Assembly: GCF_036884655.1 (NCBI RefSeq)
Contig: NC_088337.1
Span: forward strand, 33,152,501-33,216,500
Length of the DNA stretch: 64,000 nt
DNA from: Musa acuminata AAA Group
Lineage: Eukaryota; Streptophyta; Magnoliopsida; Zingiberales; Musaceae
Direction of reading: 5' to 3'
This document shows positions 58,876-64,000 of the stretch, piece by piece. Position 1 is the first letter of the stretch, and each line of letters begins with the position of its first letter. The notes under the pieces were generated by a model, which saw only the letters and a program-made list of their open reading frames with translations, was not told the DNA's origin and did not search any database. The position numbers and the translations under genes were made by a program.

Positions 58876-61089
58876 CACGGCAACTCTTACGGTCGGAAGG
58901 GGGACTCCGCTTTCAGACTCGTCTCCGCTCGCCTTTTGTCGGAGAGCGAAAGACTCCGCGTGAGGGATGTATTTGTAATTACGATCACCGGCGCAGATCC
59001 TATGCGTCGGCCAATGCACCGAACATAGAACGACGATTACTAGTGGGGACTGTTAACGGGTCCCACAGATCCTGACCAGTCACGACGTCATATTCCTTGG
59101 CTGGTGCGTCGGCACGGACAGATGATGGATCCGATTCGACATTCTTGCTTGACTTCCCTTGTGGTCTCCCACGACGGAGGATGCATGGATCAGTCGACAA
59201 AGCTGTTGGGTGAGAAATACATCGTGCGAAGCAGTAGAAACAGAGGAGTGTATAGTTTATTGGCTGACAGCTTGAACGAACAGTGGCGGACCAAGTAAAC
59301 TATCGACAATGACGAACATGTCTTTTAGACGGTCAGTGGTAGTTAGTTCTTGAGGCATCATCATGGATTGTAGCATCCACATTTGACATTGGTCAACCTC
59401 AAATGCAGGCTATGTTTTAGTTAGCGTATGAGTTATAATCGACTCAATTTCTGATACCCTTTTGTCACTATAGTTGAGATGTTATTGCCTAAGGAAGCCT
59501 CATTCCCCATCCGGCAAAAGGACTAATATACGTCCTCGTCGGACAAATTGGTTCTTCAACCAAGTGTTGGGTAGGCTAGAGAATCAAGTTATGTTTCTAA
59601 TTCTATCTATCTACTACATCAAAGAAAAGGTCGGTTGAGGTTTGAGGACAAATTGGGTACGGAAGAGGATTGGATTTGGAGGATCGCACAAAGTAATGCT
59701 CTACACCACCACCCAAACCAAGAAGCCAAAGTGTTGGCGGATTAACCTCTCAACCTCGAATATTCTAACCAAGCTTTGGAGCATAACATTGAGGGAGCAA
59801 CTCCACATCGAGGAACCACTATCGGTCGGGACCATTGAAGCTCAAAAGGCTTCATCCAACTGGAACAAAGGCCTCGTCCGAAACGGGGATCCACATTTCC
59901 GAGTCATCGTCATCGGTCATGTGTTGACCGATCGATCATCTGGGATAATAGGAGTCAGGTGTCTTAAGGACAAACTAGAAAGATAGATACGACGATGATG
60001 CCTTGGACGACAATTTTTTTGCATCCTCTAATAAAAAAAGAAAGAAAGAAATATAAACACTTTTACATGTCAGGCTAAAAATTTTTTTTCTTTTTTTTTG
60101 TAAGTTGTGGATGTCCAAGTTCGAGCCCCCTTGGGATTCACGGCCGGCAAGTTTCTAGGTGGATGATGTTTTTGGTAAGTTGTGAATGTCTCAAGTTCGA
60201 GGCCCCTTAGGAAGGATTCACGGCCTCTAAAGTTCCTACCAGGATAAAATTTTTGGTAAGTTGTGGATGTCCCAAGTTCGAGACCCCATAGGATTCAGAT
60301 TCACGGTCGGTGAGCAGACTCGATCAACAAACCCTGCCTTCTACCATTAAGCAATCATCTAAAAAGAATCAAGTGCTTACCAAGTATGTTAAGGGTAGTC
60401 CCATCATACTGTTGTCTTTGGTATCAAGAGCTACAGGATCCACATTTCACCTACATAAATAAGAAATGCAGAAGATGTCTTGTCGTTGATGTCAAGAAAT
60501 ACATAATCCAAATTTCACCCACAAAAATAGGAGATACAATGAAAAATGTAAGTGATGAGACTAGCAGGTTTCCAGAAATCTATCAGCAGAATCATGGAGT
60601 ATTAATATAGAAACAAAAGCACAATATTACCAGTCACAGGCATGCCATACAACTTCACTCCTTTCTGTTGGTATGGATCATGCAGATGTTGAACCTTACA
60701 ATGAGAGAATTCAGCAAAGTTTTAATTGGCAGGCCTGAACTTTCATTTGCTATAGATCACACAGATTAAGATTATCTTGGGTGGCAGCAGCCTCTCAATA
60801 AGATGATATAACACAAATATTCTTTTGAGTCCAGATATTAGCTGCGATTACTCCGGTTACATAAACAGTCAATTGGAAGTTTGAGGAAGTTTACACTAGT
60901 ACACTACCAGTGATATTTATAGCCATGACTGGCCTGACAAAGTTTCAAATTCATTTCAAAGAAATGTTTAACACAATGTATGAGGACAGTCAGTAATCTA
61001 TGGACAACCAATAACTTTAGAAGGCACAGACAACCCATAACTTGATCATGAAAACTAGACCACATGATAGAGACCTCTGCGGACTTTTA
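58876..61089. other. Intergenic region between xylosyltransferase and HPt gene
   Basis: This holds the xylosyltransferase leader and promoter, a stretch at about 59500-59990 that may be an old LTR-type remnant, and a three-copy tandem repeat (60100-60311). Frames at 59104-59298, 59642-59986 and 60386-60610 do not resemble known proteins. Confidence 0.45.
60100..60311. repeat. Three tandem ~75-81-bp copies with B-box-like GTTCGAG motifs
   Basis: Copies begin at about 60100, 60175 and 60256 with GTAAGTTGTG(G/A)ATGTC. Each continues with CAAGTTCGAG(C/G/A)CCCC and GGATTCACGG(C/T)C. GTTCGAG followed by CCC resembles the B box of Pol III promoters, so a tRNA-derived (SINE-like) origin is possible but unproven. 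Confidence 0.75.
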
Positions 61090-63781
61090 TCAGATTTGCT
61101 GTTTGCACTCATAGGCTTGAATTCTCTGCTCAAGCTGCACAAGAAATACATGAGTAAGTTTGCTGGCTCTACAAATGGCATGCTTTAACATCATCTGATT
61201 TCTAATGTTGACAGCAATTACAAATACCACTATCGCCTCAACTTTTTATGTTCCAAACGATCTAGGATGGTAAATAGCACTATCACCTAAAATTTTAATG
61301 TTCCAAACAATGTAGGATGGCATTGATAACAATATTTGGAACATCCTGTTACATCTTAGTTACTTAATTTGTGCAGCAGCAATTGCAATAACAATAAACA
61401 ACATTCTCTTGATGGAAGATCATGGTTACTCTATCATAAAGTGTGTCCTCAATGATACTAGCTTATAAAACAGATACGAAGAATAACTTTTCATTGGCTT
61501 GATTAACCTATTCCTCCAACTTGTCTAAAAAATCTAGTAAAGCAGTAAGCTCATGAAGATGACAGATTCACAAAACCACCTTACACTGTGAATGTGAAAT
61601 AGGAATCACAAGACAGGCCACGGTCATCATATATGGATTTAACTTGTGGTCAAATGAGACCCTCATACAACACACAGGAGTAAGGTCACAACTAGCAAAT
61701 CATCTGGACCATCTATCCAATGATCACTACTCATGGTAGCCCACCACAAATAGGCAAGCAGCATGCCAACAGCAACTAATTGAACAACCTCAAAGTCACA
61801 TCAAGTAACATCACTATTACGGATACACCGACAAATCATATTAATCTGATCCAACCCAAGCTAACAGATTTAGTTCTATATAATTAAGTCATCTACTTCC
61901 CTAAATTAATTGCATGATTACATCCAACTTTATGATATTTCAACACTTTCAGTAATCAAGTAGGATTTATTTTGGGTGATTTCTAGTCTAATTAACTTTG
62001 ATTTATTGCACCATATTAAACCAAGTAATATGGAAATCAACCACTTGCAGGTTCAATTTCATAAAACCAATTTAATATGCGCTAATTTAAGCTCTAACAG
62101 ACCGCATTGGGGGTTTAGACAAAAATGATCCCAAATTATTAAAATTAACTCAGCATTCTATGATTTGAGTTATATATACTTTATAATTTTCTCAGACTTA
62201 TGATTCTTTATGAATTTTAATTGAGAATGGTCATTATGCCTTTTTCCCTTCCTCTATATAGACCCTTTCTCCCCATCCACCCTCCCTTTTTTTGGCTCCC
62301 TTGGAGTCATCATACACCCACACTGACCAGCAACCTGCCCCTTTGTTTGACCCTCTACAGTGTGAGGATTCACATCCAGTAACTGAGGCAACATATAGAA
62401 GATTATGCAAAAGTAGGTTAGCTGGTTAAAGAACATATAGAGAATGTCGGCTAGCCTATAGCAGGTTAATACTTCGACTGTTGATAACAAGGTCTAAGGA
62501 TCCAATCCCATGCTCACAACTTACCATTTGTTAGGAAAAAAGAAAAAGCAAAAGTAGCTAAGAAGATGTCCTATTTTATTCAGGCATTTGACAGGATAAT
62601 CTCCCGGTGAAGTGCCAAAGAAATTAAAAAACTGAAGCTAATGTGGAATAAATGTTTAGCAGCAAAATCATTCATATGCAAATTTTGTTTCCTGATAAAC
62701 AAATGCATGTTTCTGTTTGTCATATATTCACCATGGTATCAAGGATCACCCTCTCATGAATTTAAATAGACATCATATATCATTATGCAATAGAGATCAG
62801 ATTAGAGCTTCTAACCATCTTCATCAGACATTTTATGATTAAGTATCACTTCATTAGTAGAAAAAACGTCAATATTTTAATTTTAGCATCATAGTTTTGT
62901 TCTTCTGATATCTTAAGAATATAAGTATATAAATCTTTTAGATGGAACGACACTGACAAAAAATTTAATAAATATGGTATGAGCGAAAGGTCCATTATTC
63001 AACACTTATTCATGCCACACTTATAAAACATGATATGTCCCCAATCAATTCAATTCACATGTCTTGGGTATGAGTCAATCTATCTTCCACATGCAAGTGT
63101 TAAGAATATCAGTTAGAGCTTTCAGCAGAATATCTATGATCAGAACTTTAAGAAGATATGAAAGTCTCAGTTGAATATGTATGGATTCAGCAGAACTTAA
63201 AGAGTGTTTTGAGACAAGTGATATGGTACCCTGCTTAAGGTGATTCACCATTTGATCAACTAAGAGGAAGATATTGCAATAAACAAATAATCAAGCCAAG
63301 TTCCACAAGATCCAGAGAACTATTTCCATAGCATTTTCAATCAAACAAAAAGAAATCTACCTGCAACATGGTGTCAAATTTGCCCCGCAGAAGATAGTAT
63401 TCATGCTTGACCACATTTAAGGCGCGGAGACACCTGAAAAAATAAATACCTTTCTCACCATTAGGTACAAGTCAAACACGGGCCACGGGAGACCTATGAC
63501 AAAACCTTCAAATAGTATACGGAAAAGAAGAAAGACAATAGTTGCACTCAAATCAATGATTAAACTAATATTCATTGCCTTTAAAGTATGTCAGTGTTTA
63601 TAACTCTTTTTGAGAAGAGGATTGCGGACATCAATAAAAAGCATGAATACAGGTGACTTCTAAATGATTTAGACATTTGTGAATGCATATTTTGAGCAAG
63701 AATACTAACCCTTCTTTGTTATGCTCCTCGCAAAATTGTCGAAATTGAACACAGGCCAATTTCACATGTTGTGCACCAACA
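61090..63781 (-). CDS. Histidine-containing phosphotransfer protein, last three exons (5' part beyond window)
   Basis: Minus-strand exons are 63781-63710, 63433-63361 and 61134-61090, with consistent phases and a TGA at 61090-61092. The readable C-terminus is VGAQHVKLACVQFRQFCEE, HNKEGCLRALNVVKHEYYLL, RGKFDTMLQ and LEQRIQAYECKQQI. This matches plant HPt (AHP/OHP) proteins, where the phospho-accepting HQLKGSSSSIGA motif lies immediately upstream of the first residue here; that exon is outside the window. HPt proteins carry phosphate from cytokinin receptor histidine kinases to nuclear response regulators. The final intron is 2.2 kb. Because the active-site exon cannot be seen, a pseudo-HPt cannot be excluded. 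Confidence 0.88.
61135..63360. other. Last intron of the HPt gene (2.2 kb)
   Basis: AT-rich intronic DNA. A short minus-strand frame at 62254-62490 looks non-coding. No transposon ends were recognised. Confidence 0.5.
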
Positions 63782-64000
63782 CTGCAAAACAAGAGACCCA
63801 TCAAAGAAAGAAATAAATGAGGTTCTCAAAAGAGGCAAAAGTCCCAATAGTTTCCTATATTAGGTAACTGTTTACTTCAAATTAGAGGTACACAGTTCCT
63901 AGAAATTTATTGCAGTGCAATAAGTACAATATTCCTTACGAAGATTATCATGATTCATGAACAATTGAACATGGCAAAGTAAACCATTTTACAATTCAAA
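63782..64000. other. Intron of the HPt gene at the right edge
   Basis: AT-rich sequence upstream of the first visible HPt exon. No further exon is seen before the window ends. Confidence 0.6.

Noticed and set aside
58273..59028. 251-codon plus-strand frame
   Set aside because: Antisense shadow of the xylosyltransferase gene; Val/Gly/Asp-rich as expected from GC-rich antisense reading.
59500..59990. Possible LTR or gag fragment between xylosyltransferase and HPt genes
   Set aside because: Some phrasing resembles LTR sequence, but I could not find TATA, TG...CA ends, a primer site or any conserved protein motif.

Overview
This is a nuclear chromosome segment from a flowering plant, most likely a non-grass monocot; a banana-like (Musaceae) genome is my inference. 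The evidence is intron-rich genes with GT-AG splicing, AT-rich intergenic DNA, several intronless genes with strongly GC-rich coding sequence (kelch, SAM decarboxylase, DUF868, xylosyltransferase), plant-only gene families, and an intact hAT transposon. No prokaryotic features, CRISPR arrays or viral genes were seen. Exon borders below were worked out by hand from GT/AG sites, reading phase and family knowledge; transcripts were not available.

Layout from left to right. 1-2316 (-): N-terminal exons of a STRUBBELIG-family LRR receptor gene; no kinase exon is visible. 3855-4952 (-): kelch-repeat protein. 5450-6110: a decayed ~155-bp tandem array, followed by an LTR-like remnant (about 6300-6860). 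8039-8272 (+): small plant-specific protein. 10560-11588 (-): S-adenosylmethionine decarboxylase. 15761-21851 (+): ten-exon EEF2KMT/FAM86-type lysine methyltransferase whose 3' end lies in a 3 x 109-bp tandem repeat. 22408-33383 (-): five-exon gene for an unfamiliar membrane protein; one of its introns carries a complete 4.8-kb hAT transposon (24742-29538). 34192-34273 (-): tRNA-Leu(UAA). 34452-38429 (+): splicing factor U2AF35. 41207-50154 (-): PCF11-like cleavage/polyadenylation factor (PCFS4 type). 53246-54118 (+): DUF868 protein. 57496-58875 (-): xyloglucan xylosyltransferase of the XXT5 type. 61090-63781 (-): last three exons of a histidine-containing phosphotransfer protein whose 5' part lies beyond the right edge.

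The genes do not form one pathway; this is an ordinary eukaryotic neighbourhood. Two are core pre-mRNA processing factors (U2AF35 for 3' splice-site recognition, PCFS4 for 3'-end formation). Others act in cytokinin phosphorelay (HPt), polyamine synthesis (SAMDC), cell-wall xyloglucan (XXT5) and translation-factor methylation (EEF2KMT). The most notable object is the hAT element. It has an exact 8-bp target duplication, 11-bp terminal inverted repeats, an uninterrupted 1031-residue transposase model, and a cluster of near-perfect GC-rich palindromes just inside its left end. It lies wholly inside a host intron in the orientation opposite to the host gene.
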